Shown here: in pieces, positions 1 to 6,458 of the stretch
Numbering within the stretch: position 1 is the first letter of the stretch
Layout of the letters: the number at the start of each line of letters is the position of its first letter
Translations under genes and position numbers: made by a program
Notes under the pieces: generated by a model
Seen by the model: the letters and a program-made list of their open reading frames with translations, nothing else
The model's database searches: none
Told to the model about the DNA's origin: nothing
Assembly: GCA_964352375.1 (NCBI GenBank)
Contig: CAYGSA010000030.1
Location: forward strand, 1 to 17,183
Direction of reading: 5' to 3'
DNA length: 17,183 nt
DNA from: UBA1672 sp964352375
Lineage (GTDB): Bacteria; Pseudomonadota; Alphaproteobacteria; Micavibrionales; Micavibrionaceae

Positions 1-1000
1 CCCATGGCTTTAAGTCTTCATGGCCGTGCTCGTCTTTTGCGAAGGCGGTGAGCTGTTTTAGGTCTTCTTGCGCGGCAGGTTTGTAAGCGGTTTTAAGCTT
101 GTCGAGGAAATTCATCACGTTTTGGGGTGATTTTGCCATGCGCTCTTCCAACACGAAGTGCGCGTGTGTTTCGAAGCCCAGAAGTTCTGCGCGTTCTTTG
201 CGTAAAGACACAATTTTCTTGATATTTTCTGAGTTGTCGTATTCGCCCGTCCATGCGCGTGAAGAAAAAGCGCGCCAGATTTTTTCGCGAAGCTCTCGGC
301 TATCAGCATATTGAAGGAATGGCCCGAAGCTTGGGTAATCAAGGGTGAAGAGCCATTTTCCGTCCATGTCTTTTTCGGAGGCGGCGTGGGCGGCGGATTC
401 TTTTGCACTGCCTGGGAGGCCTGCGAGGTCTGCTTCATCTTCGATGATCATCTCGAAGCTTTCGGCGGATTTTATTGTGTTTTGCATGAAAGCGGGGTTT
501 AGGGTTGATAGCTCTTGCGAAATTTCGCGCAGGCGTGCTTTTTTGTCGTCATCTAGCAACGCACCAGAACGCACAAAGCCGCGATAGGAATCATCGAGGA
601 GGGTGTATTCTTCTATGTTTAAATCAAGGTTATCGCGTTGATCGTAGATGGATTTTATGCGCGCAAAAAGGTCTTCATCAAGGGCGATATCGCTGGAGAA
701 TTCGGCGCTTATCGGGCCAATTTTGGTGGCAAGTTCGTGCAGGTCATCGCCGCCCATAGCGGAGAGTTGGTTATAAAAGACGCTGGTGGCTTGGCCGAGA
801 TTTTCAGAGGCGGTCTCAAGGGCGATGATTGTGTTTTCGAATGTTGGTACGTCTTTGTTTGTTTTGATCGCTTCGATGTTTGCGCGGGCTTGTTTGATGC
901 CTTCTTCGACGGCGGGCATGTAGTGCTCGGTTTTGATTTGATCAAATGGAGGAGCTTGATTTGGAAGAGCCGATGTTTCGAGAAGGGGATTGTTAGACAT
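1..1000 (-). CDS. dcp: M3-family peptidyl-dipeptidase (Dcp-like), N-terminal part, truncated by window edge
   Basis: An open frame on the minus strand begins with ATG at 1000-998 and runs without a stop off the left edge, giving 333 complete residues. The N-terminus (MSNNPLLETSALP, then PPFDQIKTEHYMPAVEEG) and the later segments LLGFETHAHFVLEERMAKSP and LKPW match the all-helical N-terminal region of M3A zinc oligopeptidases, and Dcp more closely than PrlC. Members are usually about 680 residues, so roughly half the gene is present. The catalytic HExxH motif lies outside the window. There is no signal peptide, so a cytoplasmic role releasing dipeptides from short peptides is expected. The gene diverges from mnmD across a 52-base gap. 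The family assignment is firm. Dcp versus oligopeptidase A is an inference from remembered similarity. Confidence 0.85.
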   Translation of the reverse strand, partial: MSNNPLLETSALPNQAPPFDQIKTEHYMPAVEEGIKQARANIEAIKTNKDVPTFENTIIALETASENLGQATSVFYNQLSAMGGDDLHELATKIGPISAEFSSDIALDEDLFARIKSIYDQRDNLDLNIEEYTLLDDSYRGFVRSGALLDDDKKARLREISQELSTLNPAFMQNTIKSAESFEMIIEDEADLAGLPGSAKESAAHAASEKDMDGKWLFTLDYPSFGPFLQYADSRELREKIWRAFSSRAWTGEYDNSENIKKIVSLRKERAELLGFETHAHFVLEERMAKSPQNVMNFLDKLKTAYKPAAQEDLKQLTAFAKDEHGHEDLKPW

Positions 1001-1015
1001 TCTTATTTTCCTTAT

Positions 1016-1027
1016 GTTACGCGTAAC
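1016..1027. promoter_or_regulatory. 12-bp perfect palindrome in dcp/mnmD divergent gap
   Basis: GTTACGCGTAAC is a perfect inverted repeat in the 52-base space between the divergent starts at 1000 and 1053. Its position suits a shared operator or part of overlapping promoters. No cognate regulator can be named, and a chance occurrence is possible. Confidence 0.3.
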
Positions 1028-1052
1028 GTGCAGGTAAGAATATAAAGGTAAA

Positions 1053-1700
1053 ATGATGGCTGTGCCAAGGTCTGAGATGTTTGATGATGTTTATTTTTCT
1101 GTCGAAGATGGCTTGGCGGAAACGCAACATGTTTTTCTTGATGGAAACTGTTTGCCTGACGCTTGGGCTGGGCGTGATGAATTTACGATTTGCGAGACGG
1201 GGTTTGGCACGGGCCTGAATCTTTTGGCGGTTGCGAAGTTGTGGCAGCAGAGTTTAGATCGGCCAACGCGCTTGCGTTATATTTCGTTTGAGAAATACCC
1301 GTTGGAGAGGGATTATATTGCGGAACATTTGGCGCGATGGGAGGCGCTTTCCGATATTTTGGCGGCTTTTTTGCCAGTTTACAAAGAGGGCGAGTTTCCC
1401 TTTTTGGAGGCCATCGATGTGCAGTTGATTTTTGGTGATGTGAATGAGGCTATGCCGTTATTGGGGGCGCATGTTGATTGTTGGTTTTTGGATGGGTTTA
1501 AGCCGTCCGGTAATCCTGATATGTGGAGCGATGTTGTGTTTTCGAATATGGCGCGGTTGAGTTCTCAGGGGACTACGTTTGCGACGTTTACAGCGGCGGG
1601 GTTTGTGCGGCGGGGTTTAGAGGCGCATGGGTTTTTGGTTGAAAAGGTCCGTGGATTTGGACGAAAACGGGAGATGATTGTGGGGCGTTATGAAGGTTAA
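1053..1700 (+). CDS. mnmD: tRNA 5-methylaminomethyl-2-thiouridine methyltransferase MnmD (DUF752)
   Basis: This 215-residue protein corresponds to the N-terminal methyltransferase half of E. coli MnmC. It methylates nm5(s2)U34 to mnm5(s2)U34 with S-adenosylmethionine in the cytoplasm. Visible motifs are FDDVYFS near residue 10, the SAM-binding ETGFGTGLN at 48-56, SFEKYPL near 79, WFLDGFKPSGNPDMW at 144-158, ATFTAAGFVRRGL at 177-189 and GFGRKREM at 201-208. All have close counterparts in MnmC. Two tandem ATGs (1053, 1056) follow a weak AAAGG, so the exact start is open by one codon. The gene ends 11 bases inside mnmC, so the two halves of the enterobacterial fusion are separate but overlapping cistrons here. 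Confidence 0.93.
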   Translation: MMAVPRSEMFDDVYFSVEDGLAETQHVFLDGNCLPDAWAGRDEFTICETGFGTGLNLLAVAKLWQQSLDRPTRLRYISFEKYPLERDYIAEHLARWEALSDILAAFLPVYKEGEFPFLEAIDVQLIFGDVNEAMPLLGAHVDCWFLDGFKPSGNPDMWSDVVFSNMARLSSQGTTFATFTAAGFVRRGLEAHGFLVEKVRGFGRKREMIVGRYEG

Positions 1701-2694
1701 TATCATTGGTGGTGGTTTGGCGGGGTGTGCGCTGGCGTATGTCTTTAAGAATGCAGGTATGGAGCCTGTGATTTATGAGGCGGGGGATCGGCTTGCGAGT
1801 GGGGCGTCGGGGAATGATGTCGGGCTTTATAATCCCCGGATTACTGCAGATTTTGATGGGATTTGGCCGTTTTATTCTGCTGCGTTTTTTCGGGCGTTGA
1901 CGGTGTTTGAGGAGTTTGGTGAGCTTGTTGAGTGGAATCCTTGCGGGGCGTTGCATCTTATTAATTCCGAGCAAAAGGCCAAGCGGTTTGGGAATGTTGT
2001 AAAAAGCTGGGGCTGGGCGGAGGAGGAGATGCGAATTGTTTCGGCGGCGCAGGCGAGCGCAATTTCGGGCATTCAGATTGATCATGATGCGTTGTATCTG
2101 GCGCGTGCGGGCACAGTGTCACCGTGGAAATTGTGCCATGAATATGCGCGCGGGGTTGAGGTGCATTTGAATGCTAAACTTGATGAATTGCCAGAGGGGG
2201 TGACTGTTTTAGCGTGTGGTATGGGGTGTTTGAGTTTTGAGGGGGCCGCGTATTTGCCGCTTAAGGCTGTGCGTGGGCAGGTCAGTTATGTGCAGGAAAC
2301 AGAGCAGTCTAAAGGTTTGAAAATGACGGTAAGCTATGCGGGGTACATTGCGCCTGCGCAAGCAGGTGTGCATTGTTTGGGGGCCACTTTTCAGCGCGAT
2401 GTAAATCATGTAAATTCATTATCGGCTGATAATTTGTCTAATTTAAATGTTTTATATCAAAATATTAACTCCCTTAATGGCAGTTTTTCTGTTTTGCGTG
2501 ACCGCGCGTCAGTGCGTACATCGTGCAAAGATTATTGTCTTATTTTTGGCCAATTAAGGGAGGGGCTTTATGTTTCTACTGCGCATGGGTCGCACGGGAT
2601 ACTAAGCAGTTTAGAATCGGCTTATTTATTGTCCGATATAATTATAAGTGGTGCTGAGGCTCCACCAGTTTTTGCGCCGCAGCGGTTTTTATAG
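1690..2694 (+). CDS. mnmC: FAD-dependent cmnm5(s2)U34 oxidoreductase (MnmC C-terminal-domain type)
   Basis: The product (334 residues from the ATG at 1690) is a DAO-type flavoprotein with a Rossmann dinucleotide motif, IIGGGLAGC, at residues 5-13. GASGNDVGLYNPR follows, with GQVSYV, a GYIAPAQAGVHCLGATFQRD segment and a C-terminal STAHGSHGILSS. These line up with the oxidase half of bifunctional MnmC, which removes the carboxymethyl group of cmnm5U34 to give nm5U34, the substrate of MnmD. An in-frame TTG at 1678 could extend it by four residues, but the ATG at 1690 places the glycine motif at the usual distance from the N-terminus. The start lies inside mnmD in a different frame (11-base overlap), suggesting translational coupling. 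Role and partner are inferred from the family. Confidence 0.88.
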   Translation: MKVNIIGGGLAGCALAYVFKNAGMEPVIYEAGDRLASGASGNDVGLYNPRITADFDGIWPFYSAAFFRALTVFEEFGELVEWNPCGALHLINSEQKAKRFGNVVKSWGWAEEEMRIVSAAQASAISGIQIDHDALYLARAGTVSPWKLCHEYARGVEVHLNAKLDELPEGVTVLACGMGCLSFEGAAYLPLKAVRGQVSYVQETEQSKGLKMTVSYAGYIAPAQAGVHCLGATFQRDVNHVNSLSADNLSNLNVLYQNINSLNGSFSVLRDRASVRTSCKDYCLIFGQLREGLYVSTAHGSHGILSSLESAYLLSDIIISGAEAPPVFAPQRFL

Positions 2695-2771
2695 ATTGGA
2701 TGCTCTTTAATCTTTACTTTACATTATTGTTTTTCTGACAGACTTAAGGAGTGTAAAGAAGGGTTCAGTCT

Positions 2772-2933
2772 ATGTCACAGCTCATTAAAAATTATTTTCG
2801 GCAACAAGATGGGGCAACTGCAATTGAATATGGTTTGATTGCGGCTGCTATTGGCCTTGCAATTACTGCGACTGTGGGACTTATCGGTGCAGATATCAAT
2901 GGATTTTTTGTAACGATGCGCACCTTTTTGTAA
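2772..2933 (+). CDS. Flp/Fap-type pilin prepilin
   Basis: This is a short gene of 53 codons: MSQLIKNYFRQQDG, then ATAIEYGLIAAAIGLAITAT and a short tail ending in MRTFL. The basic leader ends in glycine 14, followed by A15 with glutamate at mature position +5 and tyrosine at +6 (G14|ATAIEY). This is the class IVb Flp prepilin-peptidase site. The hydrophobic helix follows at once. Flp pilins polymerise into thin adhesive fibres exported by Tad/Cpa machinery, and lengths of 50-70 residues are normal. A GAAGG about 9 bases upstream is a likely ribosome binding site. No tad, cpa or prepilin peptidase gene is in the window, so it is an orphan locally. It sits between mnmC (77 bases upstream) and the porin. 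Confidence 0.85.
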   Translation: MSQLIKNYFRQQDGATAIEYGLIAAAIGLAITATVGLIGADINGFFVTMRTFL

Positions 2934-2979
2934 AAATATTTTTTGTTTAGTCGTTGACTCTTTTTGTGCCTTATTGTAG

Positions 2980-2996
2980 TTGATAATCATTATCAA
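2980..2996. promoter_or_regulatory. Perfect palindromic Fur box upstream of the porin
   Basis: TTGATAATCATTATCAA is a perfect 17-base inverted repeat containing the 7-1-7 Fur core TGATAAT-C-ATTATCA (2981-2995). It ends 20 bases before the porin ATG at 3017. The GATAAT at 2982-2987 could also serve as a -10, and a TTGACT at 2954-2959 is nearby but 22 bases away, so the exact promoter is unclear. Bound Fur here would block transcription initiation. In some alphaproteobacteria the Fur homologue (Mur) senses manganese instead, so the metal is not certain. Confidence 0.85.
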
Positions 2997-3016
2997 TTAA
3001 ATATAAGGCAAACCTC

Positions 3017-4369
3017 ATGAAATTTTCTTCTAAGCTGTCGCTTCTAGCGTGTGCAGCAATCTTTATTACTTCTCCAGCTATGGCTGATAGTAAAGATGAA
3101 CGTATCAGTGCGCTCGAAGCGCAACTCAAAATCATGGCTTCTGAGCTTCAAGCTTTGAAGGCTGATCGTGTACAGGATAAAGCAGAGATTAATGCCGAGA
3201 TTAATGCGGCTGTGGCGCAGGCGGTTGAGCCAGTGACGGGCGGGGCGAAAGTTTCGTTTAAGCACGGGCCGAAAATTGAGTCTGCAGATGGGAATTATTC
3301 GTTCCAGCCTTTGGGGCGCGTTCAAGTCGATGTGACGCATTTTGATGATGATGCATCTGATCAGCCAAGTAATACGAATTTACGGCGTGCGCGCCTTGGT
3401 GCGAAGGGGACGTTAGGCGAAGATCTTGCTTATAAGGTTGAGTTTGGTTTTTCCGAGGATAATGCAGACATTGAAGATGCTTATCTGTCCTATAGTGGTT
3501 TGGATATTGCCGATATCGTTCTTGGGCATCATAAGCCGTCTTTTGCGTTTGATGAGAATTCAAGTGCGAACTATATAATGTTTACCGAGCGTGCTGCACC
3601 GAGCAACGCCTTTTCGCAAAGTCAGCGTATTGGTGTGAATGTTTTGGGTGGTGGTAATCACTGGATGGCCGCAGGTGGCTTGTTTGGGGAGAGCGCCGGC
3701 AATGGTAACCCAGATGATGATGAGGGGTTTTCTCTTGATTTTAACGCTTCTACGAATGTATTGGGTTTAGTTCACCCTGAAACCACTAATGTGTTGCATT
3801 TAGGCGCGGGATATTCGCATCGCCGTCCAACAGGGACAATTGATTTTGATGCACGTCCCACGGGAGATAGTCCGAATATTATTGATACAGGAGATATTAG
3901 CGGTGTTGATAGTGTTGATGTTTTTGGCGCGGAGCTTGCGGGTGTTTTTGGACCGTTTAGTTTTCAGAGTGAATATTTTTTGGCTGACGTTGATCGTGGT
4001 TCTGCTGTAAATGCAGAGTTTGATGGGTATTATGCACAGGCAGGGTGGTTTATTACAGGGGAGAGCCGTCCTTATAAGGGGAAGTCTGGTAAATTTTCCC
4101 GGGTTAAGCCGATCAATCCGTTTAGTTTGAAAAATGGTGGTGCGGGCGCTTGGGAAGTTTTGGCGCGGTATGAGCATGTTGATTTGAATGATGCTGATGC
4201 GGGTATTTTGGGCGGCGAGCTTGAAAATACGACGATTGGTGTTAATTGGCATTTGGATAATCATACACGGCTATTATTCAATTATATCCTTGTGGATACA
4301 GATGATAATGCTGTTGTTGCGGATGATGATCCGAGCATCTTGAATATGCGTTTTCAGTGGGATTTTTAA
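3017..4369 (+). CDS. Outer-membrane porin, phosphate-selective porin O/P type
   Basis: A 450-residue protein begins with a Sec signal peptide, cut probably after PAMA (residue 23). A coiled-coil-like segment follows at about 26-70 (DERISALEAQLKIMASELQ, LKAD repeats), typical of periplasmic N-terminal helices of OprP/OprO-like trimeric porins. The rest alternates aromatic/hydrophobic and polar residues as in a beta-barrel, with QPLGRVQVDVTHFDDD and LRRARLGAKGTL near the start of the barrel, as in the Porin_O_P family. It ends in MRFQWDF, with the terminal phenylalanine recognised by BAM. It is expected to be a diffusion channel in the outer membrane. Substrate cannot be read, and the family name does not prove phosphate selectivity. 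An AAGG at 3005-3008 supports the start. The upstream Fur box suggests repression when metal is plentiful. Confidence 0.87.
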   Translation: MKFSSKLSLLACAAIFITSPAMADSKDERISALEAQLKIMASELQALKADRVQDKAEINAEINAAVAQAVEPVTGGAKVSFKHGPKIESADGNYSFQPLGRVQVDVTHFDDDASDQPSNTNLRRARLGAKGTLGEDLAYKVEFGFSEDNADIEDAYLSYSGLDIADIVLGHHKPSFAFDENSSANYIMFTERAAPSNAFSQSQRIGVNVLGGGNHWMAAGGLFGESAGNGNPDDDEGFSLDFNASTNVLGLVHPETTNVLHLGAGYSHRRPTGTIDFDARPTGDSPNIIDTGDISGVDSVDVFGAELAGVFGPFSFQSEYFLADVDRGSAVNAEFDGYYAQAGWFITGESRPYKGKSGKFSRVKPINPFSLKNGGAGAWEVLARYEHVDLNDADAGILGGELENTTIGVNWHLDNHTRLLFNYILVDTDDNAVVADDDPSILNMRFQWDF

Positions 4370-4385
4370 CCGCAGAATTCGCGGT
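4369..4385. terminator. Small hairpin between convergent genes, possible weak terminator
   Basis: ACCGC-AGAATTC-GCGGT forms a 5-bp stem with a 7-base loop directly after the porin stop and before the convergent gene ending at 4397. Neither strand has a clear T run after the stem, so an intrinsic terminator is only a possibility. Confidence 0.25.
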
Positions 4386-4396
4386 GTTATAAGAGA

Positions 4397-5245
4397 TTAC
4401 CGAGGTTTCGCAAAAAAACCTGCCGCACCTGTTAATTCGGGGGCGGCGTTTTCTGTGATAGGGCGATAATTTTTAGCGGCGGCTTCGATGCGGGCGACGA
4501 TTGTGTTGTAATCCCGGTCATCTCTGTCCATTGGGCCTGGGTTTTTGATTTGGATTGCATTGGCATGCGCGTTTGCGAAGTCGCAGTTTATTGTTGTTTC
4601 GTTTTCGCAATTTGGCTCTGCACTATTAAACATCAGTACTTTAGCATAGTCTCTTTGAAAAGGTGCGATGCTTGGCAATTGGTTAATTTGACTATAGTCA
4701 TTGAGCCGATCATGTGTTTGATAGCCAGCAAGCGTGAAGAGGTGATATGCACCGCCAATGTGAAAAACAATTTTTGCATCTGGATTTTCTGAGGGGATTT
4801 GGCCAATGGAGACGATTTCACCATCTAAACGCAATGGATGTAATAGTTGCTCTAAAGTTTGAACGCCTTGTCTATTGGTATCTGTTCTCTCTACATCTAT
4901 GTTTTTGTCAATTGCATATGCCAAGGATTTTGTCATTGGTCTTCCAAGCTGTGGGTGATTGATGTTGAGTGCTTTATCTATGGTTGTCTCAGCGTTTTGA
5001 AAAAACCAGTTAATCAAATTGGGTGGGATTTCGAGGCTTAAAGTGACTTTGTCTGTGCCAACTAAGTTAATGGCTGCGGCTAGTCCGGCGATATGAGAGT
5101 AAGCGTCATCTTTAGAAAAATGGGCTTCCCCGCTTACAACGAGTAAAGGTTTGCCTGATTCTTCTGCTTCAGCGAGGCCTTGTTCCATATTTTCGTAGAA
5201 GGTGCGGTAGGTTTCTTTGGCGAAGTCTTCGTATTTCTGGCTCAT
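4397..5245 (-). CDS. Uncharacterised protein with TIKI/ChaN/EreA-like motifs
   Basis: I do not recognise a named family. This 282-residue protein has no signal peptide or membrane segment. Its motif set suggests the TIKI/TraB/ChaN/EreA-like fold: a strand followed by SGEAHFSKDDA (GEAH at 39-42), a second strand with SLEIPPN (E72), then a late strand and IVFHIGGAYHLFTLAG (GGAYH at 164-168). A GExH plus a distant GxxH with a glutamate between is the arrangement of that superfamily, whose members are hydrolases or bind metal or haem. A metal-dependent hydrolase is possible, but the specific function is unknown. It stands alone on the minus strand, convergent with the Fur-box porin and divergent from wecA. 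A TTGCAT/TAGAAT promoter lies just upstream. Confidence 0.6.
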   Translation of the reverse strand: MSQKYEDFAKETYRTFYENMEQGLAEAEESGKPLLVVSGEAHFSKDDAYSHIAGLAAAINLVGTDKVTLSLEIPPNLINWFFQNAETTIDKALNINHPQLGRPMTKSLAYAIDKNIDVERTDTNRQGVQTLEQLLHPLRLDGEIVSIGQIPSENPDAKIVFHIGGAYHLFTLAGYQTHDRLNDYSQINQLPSIAPFQRDYAKVLMFNSAEPNCENETTINCDFANAHANAIQIKNPGPMDRDDRDYNTIVARIEAAAKNYRPITENAAPELTGAAGFFAKPR

Positions 5246-5276
5246 GGTGCTTTTTGAGTTTTTATTTTATGAAAAT

Positions 5277-5306
5277 ATTCTAGCAAAGCTTCTGTGACTG
5301 ATGCAA
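5277..5306 (-). promoter_or_regulatory. Sigma-70-like promoter for the 4397-5245 gene
   Basis: On the minus strand, TTGCAT (5306-5301) and TAGAAT (5282-5277) are separated by 18 bases, about 30 bases upstream of the start codon at 5245. The -35 element coincides with the first possible ATG of the opposite wecA gene, mild support for wecA starting further downstream at 5361. Confidence 0.45.
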
Positions 5307-6437
5307 GTTTTAAGTGTTAGAGTTCTTGCCGTGGCTTTTGAAATATGGGACGTTTATTATATGGATGTGATTTTGTTTCATGCGCTTATTGCTTTTGCTC
5401 TCGTGGTTTTTTTGACCATGCCCTTGCGGAAGTTTGCTTGTCTATCTGGTATCGTCGATAAACCGGGGGGGCGTAAGATGCATGCCAAGGCGATTCCTCC
5501 AATTGGCGGGATTATAATCTTTAGTGTTTTCATGGCCTATGGGGTGTTTTCGGGGCTTGTGAATTTGGTTTCTTATTGGCCGCTTTATACTGGCTTGATT
5601 CTGCTTCTCACATCTGGCGCGTTGGATGATCAGTTTCACATTCCTGCACGTTTTAAGTTTCTGGTTCATATCAGCGCGGCTGCGGTTATTGCCTTTATGG
5701 GGAATGTGCAGGCGGCGTATTTCGGCGATTTGTTTGGTCTGGGGGATATTTGGATCGGGTTTATGTCTTATCCGTTTACGATTGTTGCTATTGTTCTTTT
5801 GATCAATGCGATTAACTTAATGGACGGTATTGATGGTCTTGCGGGAGGTGTTTCGCTTGTTATGTTTTGCTGGATGGCGTTTGCGGCTGTGATGAATGGT
5901 TGGTTTGGATATGCGCAGATTTTGGTGCTCCTTATTGCCTGTATTGCAGGCTTTTTGGTTTTTAATATGCGTAATCCTTGGCGCCGTAGTGCCAGTTTGT
6001 TTTTGGGGGATGCAGGGAGTATGTCTCTGGGGCTTGCGATTGCTTGGTTTGCTGTTTTACTTGCTCGTGGGCCCACAACACCGTTAGAGCCGATTGCTGT
6101 TGCGTGGATTATTGGGTTTCCGATTTTTGATACATGCGCGCAATTTTATCGTCGCGTGTGTGAGGGGAAGCATCCGTTTTCGCCCGATCGTGGGCATTTT
6201 CATCACCATTTTATAGATGCCGGTGTTTCTGTGCGTTACGCTGCGGTTATTATTATCATGATTGTCGCCTTGATGGGCGCGATTGGGTATGGCGGAACCG
6301 CTTTAGGGGTGCCGCCCGTTGTGCTTACAATTGGCTGGCTTGCTTTATTGTTGCTACATATCGTACTATCGCGCAAACCACAGCGATATGTCGACTTAAT
6401 ACAACAGTGTCGTTTTAAGAAGATTGGTGTCGCTTAG
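5301..6437 (+). CDS. wecA: Undecaprenyl-phosphate sugar-1-phosphate transferase, WecA/TagO type
   Basis: This is a polytopic inner-membrane protein of the MraY/WecA family (378 residues from 5301). It transfers a sugar 1-phosphate, typically GlcNAc-1-P from UDP-GlcNAc, to undecaprenyl phosphate, the first step of O-antigen, enterobacterial common antigen or exopolysaccharide assembly. Signatures, in order: VDKPGGRKMH (52-61) with PPIGG, the LDD magnesium motif (108-110), NAINLMDGIDGLAGG (169-183), FLGDAGS (234-240) and the SPDRGHFHHH nucleotide-sugar motif (294-303) that separates WecA-like enzymes from MraY. About 10-11 membrane helices are expected. The start is uncertain: ATG 5361 (MDVILFHALIAF) gives the usual short N-terminus, while ATG 5301 adds 20 residues and lacks a good ribosome binding site. 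The exact sugar is not determinable. A lipoprotein gene follows. Confidence 0.9.
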   Translation: MQVLSVRVLAVAFEIWDVYYMDVILFHALIAFALVVFLTMPLRKFACLSGIVDKPGGRKMHAKAIPPIGGIIIFSVFMAYGVFSGLVNLVSYWPLYTGLILLLTSGALDDQFHIPARFKFLVHISAAAVIAFMGNVQAAYFGDLFGLGDIWIGFMSYPFTIVAIVLLINAINLMDGIDGLAGGVSLVMFCWMAFAAVMNGWFGYAQILVLLIACIAGFLVFNMRNPWRRSASLFLGDAGSMSLGLAIAWFAVLLARGPTTPLEPIAVAWIIGFPIFDTCAQFYRRVCEGKHPFSPDRGHFHHHFIDAGVSVRYAAVIIIMIVALMGAIGYGGTALGVPPVVLTIGWLALLLLHIVLSRKPQRYVDLIQQCRFKKIGVA

Positions 6438-6458
6438 ACATAAGAAGTGAGAGAGTTT

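Noticed and set aside
1678..1689. Four-codon TTG-initiated extension of mnmC
   Set aside because: The ATG at 1690 places the FAD-binding glycine motif at the customary distance from the N-terminus.
1588..2085. 165-codon open frame antisense to mnmC
   Set aside because: It is rich in R, N, P and T in the way of a reverse-complement shadow, has no family resemblance, and lies opposite a well-supported flavoprotein gene.
3800..4264. 154-codon open frame antisense to the porin
   Set aside because: Unusual composition (many N, T, I, R), no motif, and opposite a clear porin.
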